Below, piece after piece: positions 1 to 8,957 of a stretch of DNA of 64,000 nt. The position numbers and the translations under genes were made by a program. The stretch spans positions 124,001 through 188,000 of the forward strand of contig DBFVEH010000003.1 in the NCBI GenBank assembly GCA_048526005.1. Reading direction: 5' to 3'. The DNA comes from QALR01 sp900552255 (GTDB lineage: Bacteria > Bacillota > Clostridia > Oscillospirales > CAG-272). Under the pieces are notes generated by a model, which worked only from the letters and a program-made list of their open reading frames with translations, had not been told where the DNA came from and made no database searches. The stretch's first letter is position 1, and every line of letters begins with the position of its first letter.

Positions 1-2
1 CT

Positions 3-1346
3 ATCAATGTACCGCTTGCTTTGACCATTACAGTTGCATTGGCACTTGCATTTGTCATCCAGTTTTCGGCTTTTGGAGGAAAGCGGGGGCAGAAGATCTG
101 GACAGACCTCAACCGCTCTTCCACAGAACTGGACGCGGCATTTTCAGAATATATATCTGGGATGGAGGAAGAAAAAATCTTTGGAAGGCCGGAGGCAGCA
201 GCATCGCGGCTGACTGGATTGATAGAGAAAAACCGGAAAAGTCTGATGGCCTATCTAAAGCGAGTCACGCCTATCTATGGTGCTTACAAAACCATCACTC
301 TTTCTGTTCTGTCCTTCATTTTGGCTGCGGGATGTATTTTGCTATATTTGAACCCTGGGGATCATGGCTTGATGATGGAACTGTTGATGTTCTTGATTGT
401 AGGACCGGCAGCTATCAGCCCGCTGATGGAATTGGTAGAGCTTGGCGCAGACCTACGGAACCTGGCTGTACGAATGGATCAGATTGAGGACATTATGAAG
501 ATGGAGCCGATGGCGGAGGGAAACTGCGATAACCCGCCGGCTTCTGCCGAGCTTGAGTTTAAAGATGTGAGTTTTTCCTATCAAAAAGCGGCAGATCCCC
601 TGCGACGCATGGCACTTCATCATGTCACGATGCACATCCCGGCCGGTTCCTTCGCTGCTTTGGTTGGTCCATCGGGCGGAGGAAAATCCACAGCTGGACA
701 ACTGCTTGCAAGATTTTGGGATGTTGAAAGCGGCAGCATTTCGATTGGAGGGAAAGACATACGGGACTATTCCGCCAAAGCTCTTATGGATACCGTTGCT
801 TTTGTGTTTCAAGATACTTACATATTTGCAGAAAGTGTCTATGACAATATAGCCATGCACCAAAATGTGACCTATGAGGAAGTTGAACGATCTGCAAAGG
901 CGGCACGCTGCCATGATTTTATTCAAGCGTTGCCGGACGGCTATCACACGAAATTAGGCAGTGGCGGACATAAATTATCTGGCGGAGAGGCACAGCGTAT
1001 CGCCATTGCGCGGGCGATTCTAAAAAACGCCCCGATCGTCGTGCTGGACGAAGCTATGGCCTTTGCAGACGCAGAAAACGAACTGGCACTGCGGGAAGGC
1101 ATGGCGGAATTGTTAAAGGGAAAAACCGTTCTGATGATCGCACATCGCCTTTATTCTATTCAAGACGCGGACACTATTTTCGTTCTGGAAAGCGGGCATT
1201 TGAAAGAAAAAGGGACACATCAAGAGCTGCTCCAAAAGCATGGCCTATATGCTCATCTGTGGTCCGTTCAGAACGAAACCGAAAACTGGCAGATGAAAGG
1301 AGGCGCAGTGCATGTTCAAAATGATTCGCCAATTCACCTTTCATAA
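3..1346 (+). CDS. ABC transporter permease/ATP-binding subunit, 5' end cut by window
   Basis: C-terminal part of a fused membrane-plus-ATPase ABC subunit. The frame is open to the window edge, so the true start lies outside. A transmembrane region with hydrophobic stretches near residues 85-145 (numbered from the TTG at 21) is followed by an ATPase domain with Walker A GPSGGGKST near 216, signature LSGGEAQR near 318 and Walker B IVVLDEA near 337. It overlaps the next ABC gene by 35 bp, and the two probably form a heterodimer. This architecture is shared by multidrug exporters and by siderophore importers of the YbtP/YbtQ and IrtA/IrtB type. The ECF genes and the DtxR-like regulator downstream make a metal-chelate role plausible, but the substrate is inference. 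Confidence 0.85.
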   Translation: MNVPLALTITVALALAFVIQFSAFGGKRGQKIWTDLNRSSTELDAAFSEYISGMEEEKIFGRPEAAASRLTGLIEKNRKSLMAYLKRVTPIYGAYKTITLSVLSFILAAGCILLYLNPGDHGLMMELLMFLIVGPAAISPLMELVELGADLRNLAVRMDQIEDIMKMEPMAEGNCDNPPASAELEFKDVSFSYQKAADPLRRMALHHVTMHIPAGSFAALVGPSGGGKSTAGQLLARFWDVESGSISIGGKDIRDYSAKALMDTVAFVFQDTYIFAESVYDNIAMHQNVTYEEVERSAKAARCHDFIQALPDGYHTKLGSGGHKLSGGEAQRIAIARAILKNAPIVVLDEAMAFADAENELALREGMAELLKGKTVLMIAHRLYSIQDADTIFVLESGHLKEKGTHQELLQKHGLYAHLWSVQNETENWQMKGGAVHVQNDSPIHLS

Positions 1347-3069
1347 TCCGAAAGAAATTATCCAGCCTACGGTATGGCTGTTTCTTTCACAGGCGTGCAG
1401 TATGCTTCCTGCCATTTTGGCATATATGGCGATTTATATGCTGGGGCAGGCTTTTGTTCCGCCGTATACATTGGATTTGCAGCTCCTTATTATACTTACA
1501 GCCATTGGTTTGGGATATGTCCTGCTTCAATACGCGGTAGAGCTGGTTTCCTACTACTTCACCTATGGACGCGCTTACAGCGATACAGCAAAAAAGCGTG
1601 TGGCATATATCCAAAAGCTGCGCCGCCAGCCGCTGGGATTTTTTTCGTCCAAAGAGTCAGGGGAACTCATTAGCTCCTTTTCTAATGATTTTTCAAACGT
1701 GGAATACACACTTTGCTACTGGCTGCCATATCCGATTGGCGTCGGCATACTGTTAGTGATTTCCATTGTATGGATCAGTATTTATGACTGGCGCATGGGG
1801 ATTGCCATGTTCGGGATGCTGCCGGTTTGCGCGGCGCTTATGTTTGGGATCGCCCGTATTAAAGAAAAGCACAGCCGACAGGTCATGGAGGCAAAAACCC
1901 ATGCGGCTACGCAAATCAACGAATATCTCCATGGTATGAAAGATTTGAAAGCGTACCATCGGACAGGAGATGGTTTTCATTCCTTAGAAACGGCCCTGAG
2001 TAAATTGCGTGACGAGTCGTTAAAAGAAGAATCGGTTGCGGGCAGCTTATCCACACTGTGCTCCTCTTTGGTAAAGTTCATTGTTCCCGTCACTGCCGCA
2101 ATTGGCCTTTATCTGTTGATTGGCGGTACGCTGTCTGTTTTGGATCTTGCAGGCTTTCTCGTTTTAGCGACCAAGCTGGTAGAAGCAGAATTGATGATTG
2201 TGATAAGCATATCTTCATTGCGCGGGATGATTCCTTCCGGTGAGCGATTGGACAAGGTGATGACAACAGACGAACCATCGGGAACAGAACAAATAGAGAT
2301 CGGAAATGCCTACTCTTTTGAGAAAGTTTCTTTCCATTACACCAAAAATAGGGAGATTATTCAAAGCGTTTCATTTGATACGCCCCCCGGCTTGTTGACC
2401 GCTTTGGTAGGCCCATCGGGAGGCGGGAAATCCACACTGCTTCGTCTGATGGCACGGTTTTGGGATTATCAAACCGGCCATATCCGAATGGATGGCAGGG
2501 ATATCAAAGAAATTCAACCGGACAGCCTTCTTTCCAATATCTCCATGGTCATGCAAAACGCCTATTTGTTCCGTGGAACGATCCGGGAAAACCTTTGCTT
2601 TGGCGATGAGAGCATTACAGAAGAACAGATGACGGAGGCATGCAGGCAGGCCCGCTGCCATGATTTTATCTCAGCACTGCCGGAAGGATACGACACGGTT
2701 GTTGGCGAAGGCGGAGCCACTCTCTCCGGTGGTGAACGTCAACGGATTTCGCTGGCCAGAGCATTTCTAAAAGATGTGCCTATCCTGCTTCTGGATGAGC
2801 CGACCGCCTCTTTGGATGCGGATAACGAAGCCATGGTGCAGAAGGCGTTAGATGCGATTTCCAAAGAACGTACCGTCGTTATGATTGCACACAGGTTAAA
2901 AACGGTGCGCGGCGCCGATCAAATCCTCGTATTACAGGATGGGAAGATCGTACAGAAAGGAACCCATAACCAGCTCGCCGGACAAAAGGGACTATATGCC
3001 CGGCTGTGGGGGCTACAAAGTCAAGCTGGAAATTATACATTCAAACAATCTGAGGAGGAAAACCAATGA
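1312..3069 (+). CDS. ABC transporter permease/ATP-binding protein, second subunit
   Basis: Full-length fused ABC subunit of 585 residues. The N-terminal half is membrane-spanning; the C-terminal ATPase has GPSGGGKST near 370, LSGGERQR near 475 and ILLLDEPTAS near 497. AAAGGAGG lies eight bases before the ATG, which sits inside the end of the preceding ABC gene, so the pair is translationally coupled. Its ATPase domain is clearly paralogous to that partner. It should act in the cytoplasmic membrane as half of a heterodimer. The ECF genes that follow directly suggest joint uptake of one nutrient, perhaps a metal chelate, although an exporter function cannot be excluded. Confidence 0.9.
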   Translation: MFKMIRQFTFHNPKEIIQPTVWLFLSQACSMLPAILAYMAIYMLGQAFVPPYTLDLQLLIILTAIGLGYVLLQYAVELVSYYFTYGRAYSDTAKKRVAYIQKLRRQPLGFFSSKESGELISSFSNDFSNVEYTLCYWLPYPIGVGILLVISIVWISIYDWRMGIAMFGMLPVCAALMFGIARIKEKHSRQVMEAKTHAATQINEYLHGMKDLKAYHRTGDGFHSLETALSKLRDESLKEESVAGSLSTLCSSLVKFIVPVTAAIGLYLLIGGTLSVLDLAGFLVLATKLVEAELMIVISISSLRGMIPSGERLDKVMTTDEPSGTEQIEIGNAYSFEKVSFHYTKNREIIQSVSFDTPPGLLTALVGPSGGGKSTLLRLMARFWDYQTGHIRMDGRDIKEIQPDSLLSNISMVMQNAYLFRGTIRENLCFGDESITEEQMTEACRQARCHDFISALPEGYDTVVGEGGATLSGGERQRISLARAFLKDVPILLLDEPTASLDADNEAMVQKALDAISKERTVVMIAHRLKTVRGADQILVLQDGKIVQKGTHNQLAGQKGLYARLWGLQSQAGNYTFKQSEEENQ

Positions 3070-3677
3070 ACAAAACGAAGTTTTTGAATCTCAAAGAACT
3101 GGTGATTGTACTTTTGCTGGCCTGTGTAGAAACGGCTATCGCTCTCGTAGTCACCATGCCGTTTGCTGCAAATTTGCAGCTCGTCTATTTTCTTGCACCC
3201 GGTCTTGCAGGTTTGATCAACGGTATCATCTACGTCCTGCTGGTGAAAAAGTGCCCTAAAATTGGTACACAGTTTATGATCCCTATGGTTTACGGCTTGT
3301 ATTTCCTGTTTACGGGTAGTGTCTATGTATTTGCGTTTTTTGCAATTCTGGCAGTTGTAAACGAGCTGATTATGCTGGGCGGCGGGTATCAGAGCAAAAT
3401 CCGTCCGGCGATTCCTCATACGCTTACATGGATGCTCAACGCCATGGGAAGTACTTTGACCATGCTGCTGTTCCGTGACAGCCTGGTACAAAGTTATGTA
3501 GCTATGGGGATGGACGCCGCCAGTGCAGACGCTGCTCTTGCGTCCCTGGAAGGATTTTGGTTGGCTCCGCAGAACATTGCTATCGCGTTGGTCGCCGCAG
3601 CAGTTTTGTCTATCGCCGGATATGCGTTGGGTATAAAAATGTTGGGTAAACACTTTAAGCCTGCCGGAGTTGTATAA
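3066..3677 (+). CDS. MptD-type ECF transporter substrate-binding (S) component
   Basis: Very hydrophobic protein of 203 residues with about five or six membrane segments and almost no soluble part, resembling the MptD/Trep_Strep family of putative ECF S components. S components bind the substrate in the membrane and dock on EcfT-EcfA. The start has a strong GAGGAGG site and overlaps the stop of the ABC gene by four bases. The genes for T and A components follow immediately, completing a self-contained ECF unit. The substrate of this family is not established; the adjacent DtxR-like regulator points to a metal-linked compound, which is inference. Confidence 0.8.
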   Translation: MNKTKFLNLKELVIVLLLACVETAIALVVTMPFAANLQLVYFLAPGLAGLINGIIYVLLVKKCPKIGTQFMIPMVYGLYFLFTGSVYVFAFFAILAVVNELIMLGGGYQSKIRPAIPHTLTWMLNAMGSTLTMLLFRDSLVQSYVAMGMDAASADAALASLEGFWLAPQNIAIALVAAAVLSIAGYALGIKMLGKHFKPAGVV

Positions 3678-4408
3678 TGGGAGAAAGAAAGCAGAGTCAT
3701 TTTCAGCCAGATCCTCGCACATGGCTGCTGCTCTGTCTCTTGGGGATTGTTTCTATCCTGCTGATTCATTCTGAAATAGGAGGGCTATTCCTGTTTCTGG
3801 GGTGTCTGCTTATCCACCTTGTGGCAGGAAAAGCAAATAAACTTCTGCCCTATGCGCTGTATTACCTTGCTTTTTACGGTATCGGTTGGGCAGGCGTAAG
3901 GCTGATAGACAGCGGAGTGGCCTTTTCCGTAAGCTCTATGCTGTCCAGCATTGGGATTGTCGGGAGAAAGATACTGATTCCCGTATCCTTTGCTACGGCC
4001 CTCGCAGGAGAACCTACCGGCTCTTTGATGGCAGCTTTGCAGGCCATGCGCTTTCCAAAGGCTGTGGGGATAGCCGCCTCGGTGGTTCTCCGCTTTTTCC
4101 CAACGATTTCCGGAGAGTACCGAGCTATCCGTTCTTCACAGCAGTTTAGAGGGATTGGAGTAGGCGTAATTCATACGCTTACCCATCTTCCTTCTACCGT
4201 TGAATACATTCTAATCCCGTTGATTCTGAGGACAACAAAAGTAGCAGAGGAGCTTTCTGCTTCAATGACGGTGCGCGGTGTGCGGTTTTCCGGTGAGACC
4301 ATCAGCTATCGTCCTATTCATTTCAACTGGAAAGATGGCGTTCTTTGTGCTTTTCTGTTTGTGATTGTCAGTGCGGTTTTCGTTCTGGAGAAAGGAGGTA
4401 TTCTGTGA
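3677..4408 (+). CDS. ECF transporter transmembrane (T) component
   Basis: EcfT-family protein of 243 residues. Hydrophobic segments occupy roughly residues 17-115 and 220-240. Two cytoplasmic coupling-helix motifs of the Ala-Arg-Gly type are visible as QQFRG (155-159) and SASMTVRG (194-201). These helices pass the ATPase stroke to the S component. The ATG overlaps the stop of the S-component gene by one base (TAATG) and the stop overlaps the start of the ATPase gene, so the three are tightly coupled. Confidence 0.88.
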   Translation: MGERKQSHFQPDPRTWLLLCLLGIVSILLIHSEIGGLFLFLGCLLIHLVAGKANKLLPYALYYLAFYGIGWAGVRLIDSGVAFSVSSMLSSIGIVGRKILIPVSFATALAGEPTGSLMAALQAMRFPKAVGIAASVVLRFFPTISGEYRAIRSSQQFRGIGVGVIHTLTHLPSTVEYILIPLILRTTKVAEELSASMTVRGVRFSGETISYRPIHFNWKDGVLCAFLFVIVSAVFVLEKGGIL

Positions 4409-5835
4409 TCGAGTTAAAAAATATCTCCTTTTCTTATGCAAACAGTCATGGAGATAGCCAACTGTGTCATATTGATTTGACTGTTAAGAAAGGCGAATTG
4501 ATTATATTGGCGGGTAAAAGCGGCTGCGGCAAAACCACTCTAACGAGGGTCCTCAACGGACTTTGTCCACAGTTCTATCCGGGAACTCTTACAGGCAGCT
4601 ATCTTCTGGCTGGAAAGGACGCTCTGAAAATGCCAATCCATCAGTTAGGCACGATGGTGGGCAGCGTATTTCAAGATCCGCGCAGCCAGTTTTTCACCAC
4701 CAATACAACGGATGAAATTGCACTCGGTATGGAGAATATTCCATTGGAACGCGCCGTTATGCAGAAACGGATAGAATTGGTATGTGCGCAGATGAATATT
4801 GAACGCTTGTTGAATCGGCGGATATTTCCGTTGTCCAGCGGGGAAAAACAGCTTATTGCCATTGCGTCTATCTGCGCCATGGAACCGAAAGTCATCGTGA
4901 TGGATGAGCCTTCCGCGAATCTGGACAGTGACTCTATGATGCGGCTGGGCACGCTGCTCTACCGGCTGAAAGAAGCCGGGCATACCGTTATTCTATCGGA
5001 ACACCGCTTTCATTATGTACGGGATTCTTTTGACCGGCTTGTATTTATGGAAAACGGTGCAATTTCCTCTATTTATAGTCATGATGAGGCGCTGGAGCTT
5101 TCCAGAGAACAGCTTGCGGAAATGGGGCTGCGCCCCTTTGACACCCCGGCCTTCCAAGCGGGCGGGGCTTTTCAGTCAAAAACAGATGACACCTTACAGG
5201 TTTCTGAAATCTCCTGCATGCTGGACGGACGGCAGATTTTAGAAGAAGTTTCTTTTTCAGCAAGAAGCGGGAAAATTTTAGCCATTGCGGGGCCAAACGG
5301 TGCGGGAAAGTCTACCCTGTGCCGGACAGTCACCGGCTTATATCGTGCTATGGGCACTGTGCAGATTGATGGAGAATATCTGAAACGGAAGCGGCGAACG
5401 AATCGTTCTTTTTTTGTGCAACAAGATTCCGATTATCAGCTCTATGCCCCAACGGTTTTGAATGAGTTTTGGATTGGGAAAAAGGAAACATCTATCCTAA
5501 AAGAGTGTGCTTTGACAAGGTTAAAAGAAATGGGACTGGACGCTTTTCAAAACCGGCATCCAGCCTCGCTCTCCGGCGGCCAGAAGCAACGCTTGCTTCT
5601 GGCGATTGCAGCAGCGAGCAATAGGAATCTTCTTGTATTTGACGAGCCGACGAGCGGATTAGATGGCTACAACATGCGGTTGACGGTACAGCTTTTCAAA
5701 CAGCTTGCAAGCGAAGGAAAATGTGTTCTTCTGATTACACATGATATGGATTTAATTGCCGAAGCCGCCGACTGCGTGATCTACCTTGAACAAGGAAAAG
5801 TGCGCTATCATCGCAATGTGCTGCGAAAAATATAG
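4405..5835 (+). CDS. ECF transporter double ATPase (fused A component)
   Basis: Two ABC ATPase domains in one chain of 476 residues. Domain 1 has Walker A AGKSGCGKTT (36-45), signature LSSGEKQ (143-149) and Walker B VIVMDEPSA (163-171). Domain 2 has AGPNGAGKST (295-304), LSGGQKQ (389-395) and LLVFDEPTS (409-417). Such a fusion replaces the EcfA1/EcfA2 pair. I chose the GTG at 4405 because AAAGGAGG lies just upstream and the protein then begins MIELKNISFSY, a normal ATPase start; longer readings run back into ecfT. It energises the S and T components encoded upstream. Confidence 0.9.
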   Translation: MIELKNISFSYANSHGDSQLCHIDLTVKKGELIILAGKSGCGKTTLTRVLNGLCPQFYPGTLTGSYLLAGKDALKMPIHQLGTMVGSVFQDPRSQFFTTNTTDEIALGMENIPLERAVMQKRIELVCAQMNIERLLNRRIFPLSSGEKQLIAIASICAMEPKVIVMDEPSANLDSDSMMRLGTLLYRLKEAGHTVILSEHRFHYVRDSFDRLVFMENGAISSIYSHDEALELSREQLAEMGLRPFDTPAFQAGGAFQSKTDDTLQVSEISCMLDGRQILEEVSFSARSGKILAIAGPNGAGKSTLCRTVTGLYRAMGTVQIDGEYLKRKRRTNRSFFVQQDSDYQLYAPTVLNEFWIGKKETSILKECALTRLKEMGLDAFQNRHPASLSGGQKQRLLLAIAAASNRNLLVFDEPTSGLDGYNMRLTVQLFKQLASEGKCVLLITHDMDLIAEAADCVIYLEQGKVRYHRNVLRKI

Positions 5836-5847
5836 GGAGGTGTGGCA

Positions 5848-6216
5848 ATGGCTTTGACATCAGCAATGGAGGATTATCTGGAGGCTGTCTTTATACTCCA
5901 GAAACAAAACGACTGTGTTCGGTGCGTAGATATTGCAGAGCATTTGGGTGTAAAAAAGCCTTCGGTAACCAGAGCTGTCAAAGAATTGTCCAAGTCCGGC
6001 CATGTGATGAAAAAGGCAGATAGCACACTTTCTTTGACGGAACAGGGACTACGGCTTGCTGAACAGATTTACGAAAAACATCGTTTTTTTACAAAGCAGC
6101 TCATCAAAGCAGGTGTTCCCCACGATATTGCGGCCCATGATGCCTGCAGGATAGAACATGCGATCAGTGATACATCTTTTCAAAAGCTGAAAGAAAAGAT
6201 ACAAGGAAGCGATTAG
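5848..6216 (+). CDS. Short DtxR/MntR-like metal-dependent regulator
   Basis: Protein of 122 residues with an N-terminal winged helix followed by a short metal-binding/dimerisation part; the C-terminal SH3-like domain of DtxR is absent. Candidate ligands are Asp9 and Glu12 in MEDYLE (placed as in MntR), His78, and Cys100, Glu103 and His104 in DACRIEH (as in DtxR). The ligand set is thus mixed, with Cys where MntR has Glu. The ATG at 5848 is preceded by GGGAGG at good spacing. As last gene of the transport cassette it probably represses the operon when its metal is plentiful. Iron or manganese is inference. Confidence 0.82.
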   Translation: MALTSAMEDYLEAVFILQKQNDCVRCVDIAEHLGVKKPSVTRAVKELSKSGHVMKKADSTLSLTEQGLRLAEQIYEKHRFFTKQLIKAGVPHDIAAHDACRIEHAISDTSFQKLKEKIQGSD

Positions 6217-6715
6217 CGCACATTGAATTCGCTCTACTTAATAAATTATCTGCCCCGGACGGGGAAAGAAAAAAGCGATGACCGGGGCAAATAAATTCGT
6301 GCACCTATTTTATGGTTTGCTCCTCTGCCGGCGGTTTTGAAGCACATTTCAAGGCCGCCGTTCTTTTTGCCCTCAAAAGGGATGACTCGCTGGCAGCTCC
6401 TGCGGCTTACAGGAGGGAATCACCATGATGCAACTTAGCCGCCGACAAATTTTTACTGTATTTTTGCTACCGTCAAAAAAATTCAGACCGTCCATTCGGG
6501 ACAGTCTAATGACGGTTGCGAAAATTGTCAGGACTTAACTAAATATCGTGCTTTTTGCGCTCGTACAGCTTTGATTGCTGAATGAAGCTTGGAAATGCCG
6601 CGATTGCCGGGCATCTTCCGCAAATGAAAATGCCGGAAAAGCCTGAAATATCAGACTGAACCGACATTTGCCACCCAATGCAAAGATAATCAGAAATTCG
6701 CTATGATTTTTCATC
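6217..6715. other. Gene-poor stretch, probable mobile-element residue
   Basis: About 500 bp without a convincing large gene, separating the transport cassette from the core-gene block. It contains a GCCCCGG...CCGGGGC inverted repeat (around 6252-6290), a GGCGG...CCGCC pair (around 6329-6359) and one small ORF with a strong ribosome binding site at 6425. Its look differs from the C-ending-codon DNA that begins at 6789. I read it as the edge of an integrated element, but no attachment site or recombinase gene is visible. Confidence 0.45.
6425..6538 (+). CDS. Small ORF of 37 residues with strong RBS, unknown
   Basis: Starts with two Met codons and is preceded by AGGAGGG at 6411-6417, seven bases before the ATG. 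The product is basic and Arg/Lys/Phe rich (it begins MMQLSRRQIF) with no recognisable domain. It lies in the suspected mobile-element residue. It may be the surviving start of a longer element gene, or a leader peptide. The RBS is better than chance would usually give, but translation is unproven. Confidence 0.35.
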   Translation: MMQLSRRQIFTVFLLPSKKFRPSIRDSLMTVAKIVRT

Positions 6716-6748
6716 AAAAAAAGGACCGGAAAAATTCCGGTTCCTTTT
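6716..6748 (-). terminator. Rho-independent terminator of the UDP-sugar pyrophosphorylase gene
   Basis: Hairpin AGGACCGGAA/TTCCGGTTCCT with a one-base bulge. T-runs are present on both strands, so it can also stop transcription arriving from the left. It lies just past the stop of the minus-strand gene. Confidence 0.75.
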
Positions 6749-6788
6749 TATGCGAAAATGATTACATGGATTCCCCCGGATTTGCCTT

Positions 6789-8006
6789 TTACAGCTCATA
6801 TCCTGCCGCCGTAAGCATCTCACGCGCGGAATCGACGGAATCTGCGCCATGCCGGTTTTTGACCGGCGCAAATTCGGCCTCACGCCGCACCTCATACGGC
6901 AGACAAGAGCCCATAAACTCGACGAGATCCGTCGCCAGCATCTCATATTTATAGCCGTTTTCCTGCTTGGGAACGACCAGCTTTCCGTCGTCAAAATACG
7001 GTATTTTCTTGCGCACCTTGTGCACAGGAAGCGGATGGCTGAGCGTCCCCTCCATCCGGTCGGTACGGAACAGATAATTGAGAATCACTCCGTATTCGAT
7101 GCCGTCCGTATTCACATGCTCTTCCTTGATCAGACGATCAAGCTCATAATATTCGATCACCGCAGGATGGCCTGCATTCCGGCAGATAAGCCCGATCCTC
7201 TCGTCCGGCGTCGCTTTTTTGATTACCTTCGCCCCGCAGTCCGCTCCTGAACACAGCGTAGCGCCGACAAAGAGCGGATCCACCGTGCGTTGAAGCACGT
7301 TGTCGATCGACACCACATTGAACCATTCGACTCCGGAGGTTTTCACAAAATCCAAAAGTCCCGCCGATACAAGAGAGGAAAACCAGCCGCCGTTTCCGTC
7401 CGGCGACATGGCGAGCGAGTCCCTGCCGCCCATCAGAATCTTTCCGTCAAGGCCCGTGGAAGGAACCATATTCTGAACGTAAAAATGCACAAATCCCCCA
7501 TTGTACCCGAAATAGTCGTGCGCTGCGAGAAATTCCCGGATCTCCGAATCGTTGATCTCGCTTGTCATAACAAAAATGGGGAACCACGCGCCGGCACGCC
7601 TCGCCACCCCAAGCATATAGGAAAAATGAAGCTCAAAAATAAGAAGCGGACGGGTGAGCCCGATGTCATACATTCCCTTGGAATGGTCAAAGCCGAGCCG
7701 CGTTCCCTGCCCCCCGCAGAGGAGCACGGCGGCGATCCTTCCCTTGCCGATCGCGGCAAGTCCGGCAGCTTCGAGCTCCTCGCGGCGCTGCTCTGCCATA
7801 CGGCTCGTAAAAATATCGATGGGCGAAATATCGCAGCTCCGAATCTGCCTAAGACGCTCCGCCCTCTCGAAAAAGGAAAAATCGAGCTTGGAAAGCTCCG
7901 AGAGAAGCGTTTTCTTTTCTCTGTCGGAAAGGATGTCGTAATAGCGAAGAAGATGGGACTGACCTTTCCTTTCAAGCATCTGCTTGATATTCACATCATC
8001 TATCAT
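6789..8006 (-). CDS. UDPGP-type UDP-sugar pyrophosphorylase
   Basis: Nucleotidyltransferase of 405 residues of the eukaryotic-like UDPGP type 1 family (UDP-N-acetylglucosamine or UDP-hexose pyrophosphorylase). The nucleotide loop LLCGGQGTRLGF with SKG after it lies at about 95-111, the family's signature for binding UTP and the sugar phosphate. It joins UTP and a sugar-1-phosphate to give UDP-sugar for envelope polymers. It is shorter than the roughly 500-residue AGX1 enzymes. It is the last gene in the minus-strand block, separated from the polyprenyl synthase by an AT-rich spacer. The exact sugar cannot be read from sequence. Confidence 0.85.
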   Translation of the reverse strand: MIDDVNIKQMLERKGQSHLLRYYDILSDREKKTLLSELSKLDFSFFERAERLRQIRSCDISPIDIFTSRMAEQRREELEAAGLAAIGKGRIAAVLLCGGQGTRLGFDHSKGMYDIGLTRPLLIFELHFSYMLGVARRAGAWFPIFVMTSEINDSEIREFLAAHDYFGYNGGFVHFYVQNMVPSTGLDGKILMGGRDSLAMSPDGNGGWFSSLVSAGLLDFVKTSGVEWFNVVSIDNVLQRTVDPLFVGATLCSGADCGAKVIKKATPDERIGLICRNAGHPAVIEYYELDRLIKEEHVNTDGIEYGVILNYLFRTDRMEGTLSHPLPVHKVRKKIPYFDDGKLVVPKQENGYKYEMLATDLVEFMGSCLPYEVRREAEFAPVKNRHGADSVDSAREMLTAAGYEL

Positions 8007-8030
8007 AAATCCCCCCTGTCGGGCTATAAA

Positions 8031-8070
8031 TATACAAATGAATAAAATATTTTATCCGTCTATATATTTA
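8031..8070 (-). repeat. AT-rich intercistronic repeat, copy A
   Basis: Follows directly after the ispA stop. It shares the 20-mer ATAAAATATTTTATCCGTCT (8042-8061) exactly with copy C at 35607-35626, and TATACAAATGAAT with copy B at 9222-9234. Confidence 0.6.
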
Positions 8071-8955
8071 TTTTTTCCGGTCGAGCAAATAGTCGGCAAA
8101 GGCAGTCAGCGCCTCGTTTTTTTCATATACAGCAATGGCGGCCTTCGCTTTTTCGGTGACGCGAACGGCATATGCGTGCGCTTCTTCGACGCTCATAAAG
8201 CTGAGAAAGGTGGTCTTCCCCATTGCATCGTCGGCATGCGTTTTTTTGCCGAGCGTGGCCTCATCGCCCGTCATATCGAGAATGTCGTCTATGATTTGGA
8301 ACGCAAGCCCGATCCCGTCGGCATAAGCGGAAGCGGCACGGACGCGCGGATCGGATTCGGAGCAGATTCCCGCAGCCGCACAGCCGAGCAGCGCCGAAGC
8401 GCGGATGAGCGCGCCCGTCTTTTTGGCGTGCATCTTCAAAAGCGTATCAAAATCCGCCTTCTTTTTCTCGGCGGCAAGGTCGATCTGCTGACCGCCCATC
8501 ATCCCTTCCGCACCGGCGGCGCGCAGGAGCATCGCCGTCGCCGACAGCGCCGCCTGCGGCGGGACCTCCGAATTGCGCGCGGCAATTTCATATCCGCGGG
8601 TGATCAGCGCGTCGCCCGCGAGAAGCGCGATATCCTCGCCGAAAACGACATGGTTCGTCGGTTTGCCGCGGCGCAGCGCATCGTTGTCCATGCAGGGCAT
8701 ATCGTCATGGATAAGAGAGGACGCATGCACACATTCGATCGCGCAGGCGAACGGCAGCGCCGCCTTTTCCTCACCGCCGAACATGCGGCAGGCCTCCAAA
8801 ACAAGAAACGGACGGATCCGCTTTCCGCCGGAAAGCGCGCTGTAACGCATCGATTCATATAAAACACCGACGGCGTCATCCGTCGTTTCCAGATACGCGG
8901 GAAGCGCGTCATTGACAAGCGCCGCATCCCGCAGCAAAAGCTTTTCAATCTCCAT
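8068..8955 (-). CDS. ispA: Polyprenyl (farnesyl) diphosphate synthase
   Basis: Trans-isoprenyl diphosphate synthase of about 295 residues. The first Asp-rich motif DDMPCMD (84-90) and second motif DDILD (223-227) bind the Mg-diphosphates; GGKRIRP near 43 binds isopentenyl diphosphate. It condenses IPP with allylic diphosphates, probably to farnesyl diphosphate for undecaprenyl carrier synthesis. I prefer the Met at 8955 over that at 8961, because GAGGG then has a six-base spacing. The start nearly touches the xseB stop, the usual xseA-xseB-ispA arrangement of Firmicutes. Confidence 0.92.
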   Translation of the reverse strand: MEIEKLLLRDAALVNDALPAYLETTDDAVGVLYESMRYSALSGGKRIRPFLVLEACRMFGGEEKAALPFACAIECVHASSLIHDDMPCMDNDALRRGKPTNHVVFGEDIALLAGDALITRGYEIAARNSEVPPQAALSATAMLLRAAGAEGMMGGQQIDLAAEKKKADFDTLLKMHAKKTGALIRASALLGCAAAGICSESDPRVRAASAYADGIGLAFQIIDDILDMTGDEATLGKKTHADDAMGKTTFLSFMSVEEAHAYAVRVTEKAKAAIAVYEKNEALTAFADYLLDRKK

Positions 8956-8957
8956 TA

